Positions 8,945-17,858 of a DNA stretch of 64,000 bases are shown piece after piece. The stretch spans positions 104,976 through 168,975 of the forward strand of contig NZ_BAABLI010000034.1 in the NCBI RefSeq assembly GCF_039544265.1, read 5' to 3'. The DNA is from Corallincola platygyrae. Lineage in GTDB: Bacteria > Pseudomonadota > Gammaproteobacteria > Enterobacterales > Neiellaceae. The notes under the pieces are model-generated. The model saw only the letters and a list, made by a program, of their open reading frames with translations, was not told the DNA's origin and ran no database searches. Positions within the stretch are counted from its first letter, which is position 1. The number at the start of each line of letters is the position of its first letter. A program made the position numbers and the translations under genes.

Positions 8945-9217
8945 TTAGTTTTTCTCGTTTTCTCTTTCTCGTAAAAAGCCCAACGACTTTTCGACAGCAT
9001 CTTTTGCCTGCATCTCCATTTGCAGACGCTCATTGGCTGGCAGATAGAAAGCCATATCAACTTCGTGGCGGATATACCTGGGTGGTAGCTGATTCAGCGC
9101 AAGGCACATTAAATCTGACTGGAAATCCACGTCATTGGATTCGTCAATATTTAACTTGGCAATACGGTCGGCGACGAGGTGTTCAAAATAGTTTTTGATA
9201 TCTAAATCCAGCTTCAT
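8945..9217 (-). CDS. ComFB-like protein
   Basis: The 90-residue protein matches the late-competence ComFB family. It has NYFEHLVADRI near the N-terminus, then DLMCLALNQLPPRYIRHEVD at about 35-55, the family's signature. ComFB members are small cytoplasmic proteins of poorly known function; some cyanobacterial members bind c-di-nucleotides. There is no signal peptide. Its 3' end abuts the converging SRP RNA gene within 7 bp, so both share the T/A-rich junction. Confidence 0.85.
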   Translation of the reverse strand: MKLDLDIKNYFEHLVADRIAKLNIDESNDVDFQSDLMCLALNQLPPRYIRHEVDMAFYLPANERLQMEMQAKDAVEKSLGFLRERENEKN

Positions 9218-9284
9218 ATTAACAGCTCTGCTATTGCGAGAAAGATAACTGGAAGATAGCTAACTATTTGATGAACTGGCAATG

Positions 9285-9320
9285 TCAGCCATCACACTCT
9301 TAACGAGTAATGATGGCTGA
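9285..9320. repeat. Inverted repeat between two leftward genes
   Basis: Arms TCAGCCATCA (9285-9294) and TGATGGCTGA (9311-9320) pair perfectly, with an inner ACTC/GAGT helix. It lies just downstream of the DUF2057 gene on the minus strand. No T tract follows, so it is probably an mRNA 3'-end hairpin rather than a strong terminator. Confidence 0.5.
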
Positions 9321-9334
9321 TAATAGAAGTGCTG

Positions 9335-10012
9335 TTACTGACTCAATATCTCTTTGATAAATGCCTGACGTGTTTCAACGTCAGCTTCTTGCCACCAATA
9401 TCTGAGCATTTCCAATGCTTTTGGCGACGCTTCCTGCGGCAACTTTCCTGCTGGTGTTGTTACGACTGCACCGGCTTTGGTTGCTGGTACCGCAGTGGCT
9501 GGATCCGGCGTTGCAACGGCAGAACCTGATGGTGCTTCATACACTTCTTCACTATCAGGCAGGGCCAGTAGGTTAGCCAACCAGTTTTGCTGCTGTTTGA
9601 CCTGAGTTACCTGACGGGAAACAACAGGCTGACCATCTTGTTTGTTTATCAACGCTACTTTTGGGTTCTTGGCAAACTTCTCAGCTTCTTCTTCATCTTC
9701 GGGTTCATCCAGAGTTATCGAGAACTCACCGTTCTGGATAGCAGCGAATCGGATATAAAGAGGAACGGATTTTATAACGGCGTGTGCCCCCTCATCGTCC
9801 TCGAATAGATCTTTGTATCTGAGCTCTAATACGTGCTCGCCGGGGGCTAAAGTAAGTGATTCTGGCTGGTTTAGCAGGCGGAATCCAAGATCTTTACCAT
9901 CAACGCTGATAACTTCGATTACCTCAGGAATATCAACTTCCGTGTTGGCAACAGCAAACTGACAAATAAGAGCAGTGCTAATCCCGATGATACATTGAAA
10001 TAGTCTTTTCAT
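9335..10012 (-). CDS. DUF2057 family exported protein (YccT-like)
   Basis: The 225-residue protein has a signal peptide (MKRLFQCIIGISTALICQFAVA) and then a mature N-terminus that resembles DUF2057: VDIPEVIEVISVDGKDL, LTLAPGEHVLELRYKDLFED. That family is found in the periplasm of gammaproteobacteria and its function is unclear. The C-terminal third is Ala/Pro/Thr-rich and ends in a short helical tail (about 195-225). The ATG at 10012 is fixed by AGAGGA 6 bp upstream; the frame stays open further upstream, but that part overlaps priC. It is 8 bp behind priC and likely in one transcript with it. Confidence 0.85.
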   Translation of the reverse strand: MKRLFQCIIGISTALICQFAVANTEVDIPEVIEVISVDGKDLGFRLLNQPESLTLAPGEHVLELRYKDLFEDDEGAHAVIKSVPLYIRFAAIQNGEFSITLDEPEDEEEAEKFAKNPKVALINKQDGQPVVSRQVTQVKQQQNWLANLLALPDSEEVYEAPSGSAVATPDPATAVPATKAGAVVTTPAGKLPQEASPKALEMLRYWWQEADVETRQAFIKEILSQ

Positions 10013-10020
10013 TTTATCCT

Positions 10021-10566
10021 CTATTGTGAGCTTCGTTGGCGCTGAGCCGCTGTCAGTTGCTCTTCCAGTTGCGTTAGCGCGTTGCGACACTTCTGCAATC
10101 GCTCTTTTTCTTTATGTAACCAACCTCGCCACTGATCTCTGAATTGATCACTGCGCGCTTCTTCTACAGCCTTTTGGCACTGCCTTACGCGTGCGAGCAA
10201 GCGCCGTTCATAATCGCGATGCTTATTAATTGATTCAGTGAGCTTAGCAAGAGCATTTTGATCGCCGTCGCCTTGGAAGTTAGGCTTCGCAATTTGAACT
10301 GCGCGAGCAAGAGCCAGCAGCTGGTCTTCAAGTCGTTCAGCATAATATTGCAGAAATGTTTCACTTTTGTGGCACTGAATTGCTTGTTCCAACTGACCCA
10401 GTGAAGTTAAACAGGTATCGAATGCTTGTTTAAGTGACAGAGAGTAGGGGCCAAATAACTCTTGGTGGAAGATGTTTCCTGACAGTGATTCACTCTTTAT
10501 TTTCTTTCCGAGAGCGTTGATTAGGGATCTGGTTTTCTCCAGGTTTGCAGATTGAATTGAATTCAT
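10021..10566 (-). CDS. priC: Primosomal replication protein PriC (N'')
   Basis: PriC helps reload DnaB at stalled replication forks. The 181-residue protein has the family's mostly helical, Arg/Gln/Leu-rich character. Its C-terminal half aligns well with E. coli PriC, with HRDYERRLLARVRQ followed by LQKCRNALTQLEEQL, matching HQDFERRL and LARCRHALEKIENRL. The ATG at 10566 overlaps the TAA of the preceding TSUP gene by one base (TAATG), which suggests translational coupling and decides the start over a further upstream Met. Confidence 0.85.
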   Translation of the reverse strand: MNSIQSANLEKTRSLINALGKKIKSESLSGNIFHQELFGPYSLSLKQAFDTCLTSLGQLEQAIQCHKSETFLQYYAERLEDQLLALARAVQIAKPNFQGDGDQNALAKLTESINKHRDYERRLLARVRQCQKAVEEARSDQFRDQWRGWLHKEKERLQKCRNALTQLEEQLTAAQRQRSSQ

Positions 10567-11339
10567 TACCAAGCTCGCCATGCTAGATTTCCAGCCATTA
10601 CAATGACCATGGTGATGAAAACGGGCCGGATAAATTTAGCACCAAATCGAATAGCAGAATGGGCGCCAATGAACGAGCCCAGCATAATAAATCCGCCCAT
10701 CGCCAGGCCCATCAACCAATTGACGTGGCCTAACCAGATAAATGCCGCCAGAGAGCATGCATTACTGACAAAGTTCATGGCTTTGGCTACACCGGAACTC
10801 CAAAGGATATCTATTTTGTACAGTACCATATTTGATACTGTCCAGAAGGCTCCCGTTCCCGGACCCGCAAAACCATCATAAAACCCCAGGGTTATTCCCT
10901 GAGACACCTGTTTACGTGAGAGGCTGGCGGAAGCCTTGGGTAATTTCCCTTCGTTGTTATCTATCTTAGGTTGGAAGAGAGTGTAAATGGCTATCAGGAT
11001 GATGATGACAGGAAGCATCTTTTCCAGAACGTCGCTGCTAAACATGTCAACCATAAAGGTACCGATTATTGCACCCAATGCAGTGGTCAGCAGCGACTTC
11101 CACCAAAACAGTGGCGAAAATAGCTTCTTTCTATAGTAGGTAAGGCTGGCGGCAAAGGAGCCAAAGGTCGCAGCCAGCTTGTTTGTACCCAGAACTATGT
11201 GCGGAGGTAGTCCCGCTGACATCAGGGCTGGGACGGTTAACAGACCACCACCACCAGCAATTGCGTCTACAAATCCTGCGACCAGCGCGGCACCGCATAG
11301 CCAAAGCCAGATGTGTAGCTCAGGGGCGAGTTCCAACAT
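10566..11339 (-). CDS. yfcA: TSUP family transporter (TauE/SafE, YfcA-like)
   Basis: A 257-residue multi-helix inner-membrane protein of the sulfite exporter/TauE family. FVDAIAGGGGLLTVPALMSAGLPPHIVLGTNKL at the N-terminus and GFYDGFAGPGTGAFW around residue 150 are the two duplicated family motifs, close to E. coli YfcA. Substrate is unproven; family members move sulfite, sulfonates or related anions. It is the first gene of a leftward set with priC and the DUF2057 gene, and is transcribed away from the TonB-dependent receptor. Confidence 0.9.
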   Translation of the reverse strand: MLELAPELHIWLWLCGAALVAGFVDAIAGGGGLLTVPALMSAGLPPHIVLGTNKLAATFGSFAASLTYYRKKLFSPLFWWKSLLTTALGAIIGTFMVDMFSSDVLEKMLPVIIILIAIYTLFQPKIDNNEGKLPKASASLSRKQVSQGITLGFYDGFAGPGTGAFWTVSNMVLYKIDILWSSGVAKAMNFVSNACSLAAFIWLGHVNWLMGLAMGGFIMLGSFIGAHSAIRFGAKFIRPVFITMVIVMAGNLAWRAW

Positions 11340-11795
11340 GAATAAAAATTAATAGGGGAAAGGGAAATAGCGTACCACATTACACGAAAAAACCAGGCGA
11401 GAAGTCGACGATTTGAACCCTCTTTCTACTTTAGAAATATTTCCCCCGATTGGTGCAGGGCTTTAAGGCAATCTTTTGTTACACCTTGAAACACCGCAGG
11501 TTAACGCTGCGCCAATTTAGCGCAAATGCGCACCAGAACTGCCTCCAATTAAGTAGCGGCTAATTTTTAACCTGTTGATTATCAAGAAGTAGCGTACTCG
11601 TATGGAATGTAAAGTCGGGTAAACATTTATTAATCAAATGTAAAAATGGTGTTGACCAATTAGGGAGTCATGTGCTTATATCCACGATGCGACAGAACAG
11701 GTTTGCACGTTGAAACTTGTTCAACTCCGGACTGGCTCAGTCAGCCGGAAAATAAAAAAAACACTTGAAAATAAGTGGTCCAGGGAGAAATACAG
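11340..11795. other. Divergent intergenic region upstream of the TonB-dependent receptor
   Basis: This 456-bp gap holds no gene I can support. On the plus strand, TTGACC (11652-11657) and CTTATA (11675-11680) with 17-bp spacing form a plausible promoter. The leader then contains an imperfect GTTGAA/TTCAAC repeat at 11709-11725 and a GACTG/CAGTC hairpin around 11731-11743. AGGGAGA lies just before the receptor ATG. The long leader suggests post-transcriptional or transcription-factor control, but I recognise no Fur or other known box. Confidence 0.4.
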
Positions 11796-14693
11796 ATGTA
11801 TACATCCAGCAAGCTGGCTACGGCTGTTCGCCTAGCCATGGTTGGTGGTGCTTTTGCGAGCGCCGCAACCGCAGTTCCTGCATTCGCAGCGGACGAAGAA
11901 GTAGAACGTATTGAGGTAACAGGTTCACGTATTAAGCGTACTGACCTGGAAACTGCCAGTCCTGTAAGCATCATCTCCGCTCAGGATTTGATGGACAAGG
12001 GTATCACCCGAATTGACGATGCTCTTCGTCAAATGACATCAACCGCTGGTGCAGCGTTGGGTACCAACGTTAACAACGGTTCTGTTGGTAAAGCAGAAGC
12101 TAACATGCGTGGTCTTGGCTCCGAGCGTACTCTGGTGTTGGTAAATGGTCGCCGTTTCCCAATGTCAGGTACTGGTGCAAACGCGTCTGTTGACCTTAAC
12201 AATATTCCAGTAACCTTCATCAAACGTATCGAAGTATTAAAAGATGGTGCTTCTGCAGTTTACGGTTCTGATGCAATCGCCGGTGTAATCAACGTTATCC
12301 TTAAAGACGATTTCGAAGGTTTCCAGTTTGATGCTCAGTACGGTGAAACGTTTGAAGATGATGGTGAAGAAGGCACATTGAGTGCGACCCTTGGCCAAAG
12401 TTTTGACCGTGGTCACTTCGTTGTAAACGCGACTTATTACAACAAAGAAGAGGTTCGTCAGGCTGACAGAAGTTACTCTGAATGTCCTTATTTCGAGTTC
12501 CTTGACCTTGATGGTGACGGTAAACTTGACAAATTCTGCGGTGGTTCATCTGGTGTGATTGGTGGCCGTGGTAACATCATCGGATACGATTCAGACGGTG
12601 ACGGTACTCCTGATAACCCACAAATGACTTGGCTGCCAGGTGGCCAGAACTTGGATCCTGTACCTGCAGGTGGCCAGAGCTACAAGCCATACAGCTTCTT
12701 TGAAGATAGCTATAACTACTCATCAGCGTCTTACCTTGAAACTCCTCAGAGCCGCGTTCAGCTGAACTTCCTGGGTAACTATGAAATTTCAGACGAGTTA
12801 AGTGTTTTTGCTGAAGGTATGTACACTAACCGTCGCTCTAATCAGCAGATGGCGCCTACTCGTCCAGATGGTCTCGGTACTTCAACCGCTGGTTCTTTCT
12901 ACAACCCTACTACGCATGATGGATGGTTCTCTCAGAACGGTTTCTTCAATGACGTAAACGGTGACGGCGTTTGGGATGAGAACGATGAGTATGACGTGAA
13001 CATGAATACACGTCGTATGGTTGACATCGGTCCTCGTCAATTCGAGCAGGAAGTTGACACCTATCGGTTGGTTACAGGTTTCAACGGTGCATTTGACGCG
13101 CTTGATACTACATTCGACTGGGAAGTTTTCTACCAGTACGCTCGTAACAATGGTACTGCGAAAGTTAAAGGCCAGGTTAACAAAGAGCGTTTCGCCCAAA
13201 CTATGGACGAATCAGTCTGTATCGAAGGTGGTAACGGTATTGACGAAATCCCATGTGCAAACTGGTTCGGTGTTGGTCACATGACCGACGATCAGTTGGC
13301 TGCAGCTGCTAACTACGTTTCATACACTGAAGTAGATACTGGTCACAACAGTCAGGAACTGTACGGCGCTAATATCGCTGGTGAAATCTTTGAACTGCCA
13401 GCAGGTATGCTTGGTTTCGCTTTCGGTGTAGAGCATCGTCGTGAAACTGGTTCAGATAACCCAGACGTCCTGTCTCAGTACGGTATCGGTGGCGGTAATG
13501 CTGCACTACCTACTGAAGGTGAATACTCTGTAGACGAAGCATATATCGAACTGGCAATTCCAGTTCTGGAAGATTTGCCAGGCGTTAAGCGTTTAGACGT
13601 TACTACGGCTATGCGTTACTTCGACTACTCTACTTTCGGTTCAGACAGTACTTGGAACATTGGTGCAACTTGGGAAATCAATGATAACTTCATGGTTCGC
13701 TCTAAGTTCACAAAAGATGCGTTCCGCGCTCCAAGTATCCCTGAATTGTTCGGTGGTAATGGCGATTCATACGAAGGCTACACTGATCCATGTAGCAACT
13801 GGGAAGATCTTGATCCTGCCAGCAACACATACCAAAACTGTATGAATGATGTTGCGTCTGGTTTTGAGCAACAAGATGGACAGGTTCGTGCAATTGCTGG
13901 TGGTAATGAAGAACTGAACCCAGAAGTGGCTGATATCTTCACTGCTGGCTTCGTTGCTGATTTCGATGGCATGGTAGATGGTCTGTCTCTGACCGTTGAT
14001 TACTACAGCATTGAAATTGACGATGCTATTACAAGTATCGACCCAACAACCAAGCTCAATCAGTGCTACGCATCTGATGACGGTGGCCTGGGCGGTACAG
14101 GTAACTACTGTGGAGACTTCACTCGTCTCGCTGATGGTGAAGTAGATGGTATCCTGTTCTTGAATGAGAACGCTGCCAAGCTTGAAACTGCAGGTGTGGA
14201 CTTCAACGTACGTTATAACTTCCAAGCAACAGGTCTGGATTGGACTGTGAGCTGGGATACTACTTGGGTTGATAAGTTTGAAGAAACTACTCCAGATGGA
14301 ACCAAGTATGACTATGTTGGTGTTGTGACCTTCGGTGCAGGTTCTACTCCAGAGTGGAAATCTAACCTAGGCTTGAACGTAGCGGGCGATCAGTGGGATG
14401 CGTTCTACCAGATCCGTTACATTGACTCCATGACAGACGAAGCGAAAGCTCTGTTTGGTGAAGATCCTAATGACTACGCTGATCCAGGCAACCTGGAAGT
14501 TGATGAAGTTTGGTACCACGATGTATCGTTTGGTTACAACTTCAGCGACAACATCCGCGTACAAACAGGTATCAACAACCTTTGGGATGAAGAGCCTCCG
14601 TACTACGTAAGCTACAACGACTCTAACACAGATATCTACACCTACGACTTGGTGGGTCGCCGCTGGTATCTGAGCACGCAGATCAACTTCTAA
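11796..14693 (+). CDS. TonB-dependent outer-membrane receptor
   Basis: A 965-residue receptor. A signal peptide ends at about residue 32 (PAFAADEE). A TonB-box-like IEVTGSRIKR and a plug domain (SPVSIISAQDLMD; VLVNGRRF; IERIEVLKDGASAVYGSDAIAGVINVI) come next, then a long beta-barrel ending in Phe (LSTQINF). The plug motifs match the Alteromonas/Xanthomonas-type receptors for sugars, peptides or organic matter rather than classical siderophore receptors. Three Asp-rich DxDGDGxxD-like loops (near 12503, 12588, 12951) resemble calcium-binding motifs. The ATG at 11796 has AGGGAGA 8 bp upstream. Ligand is unknown. The TonB/ExbBD/TtpC operon 1 kb downstream is the probable energiser. Confidence 0.95.
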   Translation: MYTSSKLATAVRLAMVGGAFASAATAVPAFAADEEVERIEVTGSRIKRTDLETASPVSIISAQDLMDKGITRIDDALRQMTSTAGAALGTNVNNGSVGKAEANMRGLGSERTLVLVNGRRFPMSGTGANASVDLNNIPVTFIKRIEVLKDGASAVYGSDAIAGVINVILKDDFEGFQFDAQYGETFEDDGEEGTLSATLGQSFDRGHFVVNATYYNKEEVRQADRSYSECPYFEFLDLDGDGKLDKFCGGSSGVIGGRGNIIGYDSDGDGTPDNPQMTWLPGGQNLDPVPAGGQSYKPYSFFEDSYNYSSASYLETPQSRVQLNFLGNYEISDELSVFAEGMYTNRRSNQQMAPTRPDGLGTSTAGSFYNPTTHDGWFSQNGFFNDVNGDGVWDENDEYDVNMNTRRMVDIGPRQFEQEVDTYRLVTGFNGAFDALDTTFDWEVFYQYARNNGTAKVKGQVNKERFAQTMDESVCIEGGNGIDEIPCANWFGVGHMTDDQLAAAANYVSYTEVDTGHNSQELYGANIAGEIFELPAGMLGFAFGVEHRRETGSDNPDVLSQYGIGGGNAALPTEGEYSVDEAYIELAIPVLEDLPGVKRLDVTTAMRYFDYSTFGSDSTWNIGATWEINDNFMVRSKFTKDAFRAPSIPELFGGNGDSYEGYTDPCSNWEDLDPASNTYQNCMNDVASGFEQQDGQVRAIAGGNEELNPEVADIFTAGFVADFDGMVDGLSLTVDYYSIEIDDAITSIDPTTKLNQCYASDDGGLGGTGNYCGDFTRLADGEVDGILFLNENAAKLETAGVDFNVRYNFQATGLDWTVSWDTTWVDKFEETTPDGTKYDYVGVVTFGAGSTPEWKSNLGLNVAGDQWDAFYQIRYIDSMTDEAKALFGEDPNDYADPGNLEVDEVWYHDVSFGYNFSDNIRVQTGINNLWDEEPPYYVSYNDSNTDIYTYDLVGRRWYLSTQINF

Positions 14694-14716
14694 AAGTTGT
14701 TGAAGCAATGCTAAAT

Positions 14717-14748
14717 AAGGGTGGACATTTGTCCGCCCTTTTTTTTTT
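14717..14748 (+). terminator. Intrinsic terminator after the TonB-dependent receptor
   Basis: A perfect 10-bp stem (AAGGGTGGAC with GTCCGCCCTT, one G-U) and a 4-nt loop are followed by a run of ten T. Confidence 0.92.
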
Positions 14749-14870
14749 GACTAAGACATACTGAGATTGTTATGAATCCTGAGTGATAGAGGCAGAATTG
14801 CCATTAGTTTGTTGCGCTAAGGGTGTTGGTATGTTGAAGGTTTGACGAAGAGTTATGCAAAGAGGTTTCA

Positions 14871-15518
14871 ATGTCATCAGTTCATATAGGAATGCACTTT
14901 GCGGTACCTATTATTCAAGCAAGGTTTGAAGCACCAAGGGGGCTAAATACTGAACTACTGGACCTTTGCCTTAGTTGGGAAAAATCCGGTACATACAAAG
15001 CGGAGGAGCCGGTCCCGACGAATCAAATCAATATTTATGAGTCTGAGTGGAATTTTCTTGAGGTCGATAACCATGCTGTTAAAGAGCTGAGACAGTTTAT
15101 ATTGAGAACCCTATTGCCTGCTGTTGCACACCTGAATGGTTACACTCAGTCTGAGGCGGCGCGGCTTAAACCTAGGTTCCACAGCTGGTTTCACGTAACG
15201 TCTAAGGGAGGCTATATATCGCACCACAATCACCCAAACGCGAGCTGGTCAGGGATCTATTTCGTTTCTCCAGGTGAAAAACCATCCGACTTTTCTGACA
15301 GTGGTCGGGTTAAGTTTCTTACGCCAAATCCTGGCGTAAAGATGCACAGGGACAGGGGGAATGGGTCGTTAAAGGGGCCGTTCAGTCAAAATACGTTTGT
15401 GATAGAGCCTGAAGTATCTAAGCTGGTACTCTTCCCAAGCCATCTCATGCATGAAGTAAGTCCTTTTATGGGACAGGACAAGCGAGTAACCATTGCTTTT
15501 AATTGTTGGTTTGATTAG
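14871..15518 (+). CDS. 2OG-Fe(II) oxygenase-like protein (TIGR02466-like)
   Basis: This 215-residue cytoplasmic protein has the layout of the TIGR02466-type putative 2-oxoglutarate/Fe(II) dioxygenases. SHHNHPNASWSGIYFV (about 120-136) carries the proximal metal-binding residues. LVLFPSHLMHEVSPF (about 183-197) carries the distal His, followed by the 2OG-binding Arg in KRVTIAFN. No substrate can be named. Genes of this type are often seen next to TonB-dependent receptors and TonB energisers in marine gammaproteobacteria, which is the arrangement here. It has its own 120-bp leader behind the receptor terminator. Confidence 0.75.
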   Translation: MSSVHIGMHFAVPIIQARFEAPRGLNTELLDLCLSWEKSGTYKAEEPVPTNQINIYESEWNFLEVDNHAVKELRQFILRTLLPAVAHLNGYTQSEAARLKPRFHSWFHVTSKGGYISHHNHPNASWSGIYFVSPGEKPSDFSDSGRVKFLTPNPGVKMHRDRGNGSLKGPFSQNTFVIEPEVSKLVLFPSHLMHEVSPFMGQDKRVTIAFNCWFD

Positions 15519-15680
15519 GGCTCTTAACAATTCGCTTCAGCTACTGTCTAAAAATGTTGCCAGCAAGTAATAATCGATTGGCAGGATTTATTGACATTAA
15601 GGGTCAGATCTAAGAGGATTTGCCAGTTGTTGTGCGGGGAACCGCATAAATAATCTATAACAAAGACAATAGCCAAAAAC

Positions 15681-15698
15681 CCATGACTAAGATCATGG
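15681..15698. promoter_or_regulatory. 18-bp palindrome upstream of the TtpC-TonB operon
   Basis: CCATGA-CTAAGA-TCATGG is a perfect 6+6 inverted repeat, 31 bp before the ATG of the first operon gene. The position and symmetry suit an operator. I do not recognise the regulator. Confidence 0.3.
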
Positions 15699-15729
15699 AA
15701 ATTTTAACGCCAATAGTTGGTTGGGAACT

Positions 15730-16509
15730 ATGTCCAGAGTAAGCAAAAAAAGCTTGATCGCATCAGCGCTGGCAGGGGCCTTTGCTCTTTCCGCGATGAG
15801 CGTTTCCGCTGAGCCTCTTTCTGATGTCCAGGCAGAATCAGGCCGCATTCACAAAGAAGCAGCAAAATCACAACAGAAAATCGATAGCTTGTACGAGCAG
15901 AGCCAAGATCTGCTTGCCGAGTATCGTGAAGTTGTCGATCAGACTGAAAACCTTAAAGTCTACAATGATCACCTTCAGCGTTTGGTTAACGACCAAAACG
16001 CTGTGCTGGCTTCACTGCAAAAGCAGATTGATGGCATCGAAGACACTAAGCAAGGTGTTGTACCTTTAATGTATCGTATGATCGATACGTTAGAGCAATT
16101 CATCCAATTGGATGTGCCAATTCTTATCAAAGACCGTAAAGAGCGTGTTGAGCGTCTGCGTGAACTGATGGGGCGTTCTGATGTAACAACATCAGAGAAA
16201 TACCGTCAGGTACTTGAGGCTTATCAGATCGAAAACGATTACGGTAACAAGATTGCTTCATATCAAGGTGAGCTGGAACTAGACGGTAACAACGTTACTG
16301 TTGACCTGTTCCATCTCGGCCGCGTTGTATTTGTAGCTCAGTCTCTCGATCAGAAAAGTGCTTGGGTTTGGGACAACGATGCCCGTGCGTGGCAAGAGCT
16401 CGGTGATGAGTATCTGAACCCGATTACCCAAGCTATTCGTATGGCTCGTAAGCAGGCCGCGGTAGATCTGATTAAGCTTCCTGTTAAAGCTGCGGAGATT
16501 GCACAATGA
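15730..16509 (+). CDS. DUF3450 periplasmic coiled-coil protein
   Basis: The 259-residue protein has a signal peptide (ending near SVSAEP), then a long coiled coil (about 35-110; heptad-rich with Gln/Asn/Glu) and a compact C-terminal region. This matches DUF3450, which is regularly the first gene of TtpC-type TonB operons in Vibrio, Shewanella and Alteromonas relatives. It probably assists the energising complex in the periplasm. I use the ATG at 15730; a TTG three codons upstream is possible. It overlaps the next start by 4 bp (ATGA), so the genes are translationally coupled. Confidence 0.88.
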   Translation: MSRVSKKSLIASALAGAFALSAMSVSAEPLSDVQAESGRIHKEAAKSQQKIDSLYEQSQDLLAEYREVVDQTENLKVYNDHLQRLVNDQNAVLASLQKQIDGIEDTKQGVVPLMYRMIDTLEQFIQLDVPILIKDRKERVERLRELMGRSDVTTSEKYRQVLEAYQIENDYGNKIASYQGELELDGNNVTVDLFHLGRVVFVAQSLDQKSAWVWDNDARAWQELGDEYLNPITQAIRMARKQAAVDLIKLPVKAAEIAQ

Positions 16510-17858
16510 GAAAAGTACTAGCTAGCATTTCTGTCGCTGCTGCTATGATGATGGCCGTTGCGCCAGTATCAGCGAACGTTGGCAACTTGGACCAATTGTT
16601 ACAGCAGGTCAAAAAAGATCGCATTAGTGAGCGTAAGCTTAACAAAGAGCGTGAGCAGGAGTTCCTATCGGAGCGTGCTGACAAATTAGCTCTTTTGAAG
16701 AAAGCAAAGAAAGCGCAGGCAGCTGAAGAAGCTCGTCAGGTGCGCTTGCAAAAGCAATTTAACGCTAATGAGCTTGCTCTGGTAGAGAAAGAAACAGAGC
16801 TGGAGAATGCGAAAGGTACACTGGGTGAAATGTTTGGTGTTGTTCGCCAGGCTGCCGGTGACACCGTTGGTCGCATCTCTACTTCAATCGTAAGTGCTCA
16901 ATACAAAGGCCGTGGTGAATTGCTTTCTAAGCTTGCTGAAGCAAAAGAACTACCTACTTTGACTGAGCTTGAAGAGCTTTGGTTTGCACTTCAGACTGAA
17001 ATGACTGAATCCGGTAAAGTTGTTAAGTTCAATTCTGAAGTTGTTGAGTTAGAAGGTGGTAGCACAGAACAAGCTGTGACACGTGTTGGTACTTTCAACC
17101 TATTGGCTGAAGACAAGTACCTGTTGTTCGGTGCTGACACTGGCACAGTACAGCCTCTGGGCCGTCAGCCTGATGGTTATGTTGTTGGTCTTGTACCGGC
17201 CTTTAACTCTCATACCGAGGGCTTTGAGCCTCTTTATATCGACCCATCACAAGGTCTGATTCTGGGGCTGCAAACTGCCAAAGCTACGCTGACAGAGCGC
17301 TATCACCAGGGCGGTGTCGTTGGTTACATCATTACCGGTGTATTGGCATTGGGCTTCCTGATTGCTATCGAGCGCTTCATCACGCTTGGTTTCATCGGTG
17401 CCAAGATCCGTCGTCAGCTGAAGGACACTTCTACACCTAGCGAAGGCAACCCGCTGGGTCGTATTCTTAAGGTTTACCAAGAGAACAAGGCTTCAGATAC
17501 TGAAAACCTTGAACTCAAACTTGATGAAGCCGTATTGCGCGAGACTCCTCGAATCGAACGCGGCGTTGCTATCATCAAAATCCTCGCAGCCATCGCCCCA
17601 CTATTGGGTCTGTTGGGTACCGTAACAGGTATGATTAAGACGTTTGAGTCAATCACCCTGTTTGGTACTGGTGACCCGAAAGTAATGGCTGGTTCAATCT
17701 CTATGGCTCTCGTAACTACAGCTCAAGGTCTTATCGCGGCATTGCCTCTGATCCTTGTTCATAGCTTGGTTGCTGCGCGCAGTAAGAGCATTGTTCAAGT
17801 GCTGGATGAGCAAAGTGCAGGCATCGTTGCTGCACACGCGGAGCAGGAGAAGGCCTAA
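16506..17858 (+). CDS. ttpC: TtpC-type MotA/TolQ/ExbB proton-channel protein
   Basis: This 450-residue protein fuses a signal peptide and a periplasmic coiled-coil domain (about 25-260) to a three-helix ExbB/TolQ channel domain (about 265-445). The channel domain shows IAPLLGLLGTVTGMIKTF and the third-helix GSISMALVTTAQGLIAALPLIL. In Vibrio, TtpC is an extra subunit needed by one TonB system and probably lengthens the reach of the complex. It overlaps the DUF3450 stop (ATGA) and the next exbB start (TAATG). Confidence 0.92.
   Translation: MRKVLASISVAAAMMMAVAPVSANVGNLDQLLQQVKKDRISERKLNKEREQEFLSERADKLALLKKAKKAQAAEEARQVRLQKQFNANELALVEKETELENAKGTLGEMFGVVRQAAGDTVGRISTSIVSAQYKGRGELLSKLAEAKELPTLTELEELWFALQTEMTESGKVVKFNSEVVELEGGSTEQAVTRVGTFNLLAEDKYLLFGADTGTVQPLGRQPDGYVVGLVPAFNSHTEGFEPLYIDPSQGLILGLQTAKATLTERYHQGGVVGYIITGVLALGFLIAIERFITLGFIGAKIRRQLKDTSTPSEGNPLGRILKVYQENKASDTENLELKLDEAVLRETPRIERGVAIIKILAAIAPLLGLLGTVTGMIKTFESITLFGTGDPKVMAGSISMALVTTAQGLIAALPLILVHSLVAARSKSIVQVLDEQSAGIVAAHAEQEKA

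Noticed and set aside
13767..14225. 152-codon minus-strand ORF inside the TonB receptor gene
   Set aside because: It is antisense to a well-supported gene, without a ribosome site or recognisable protein pattern.
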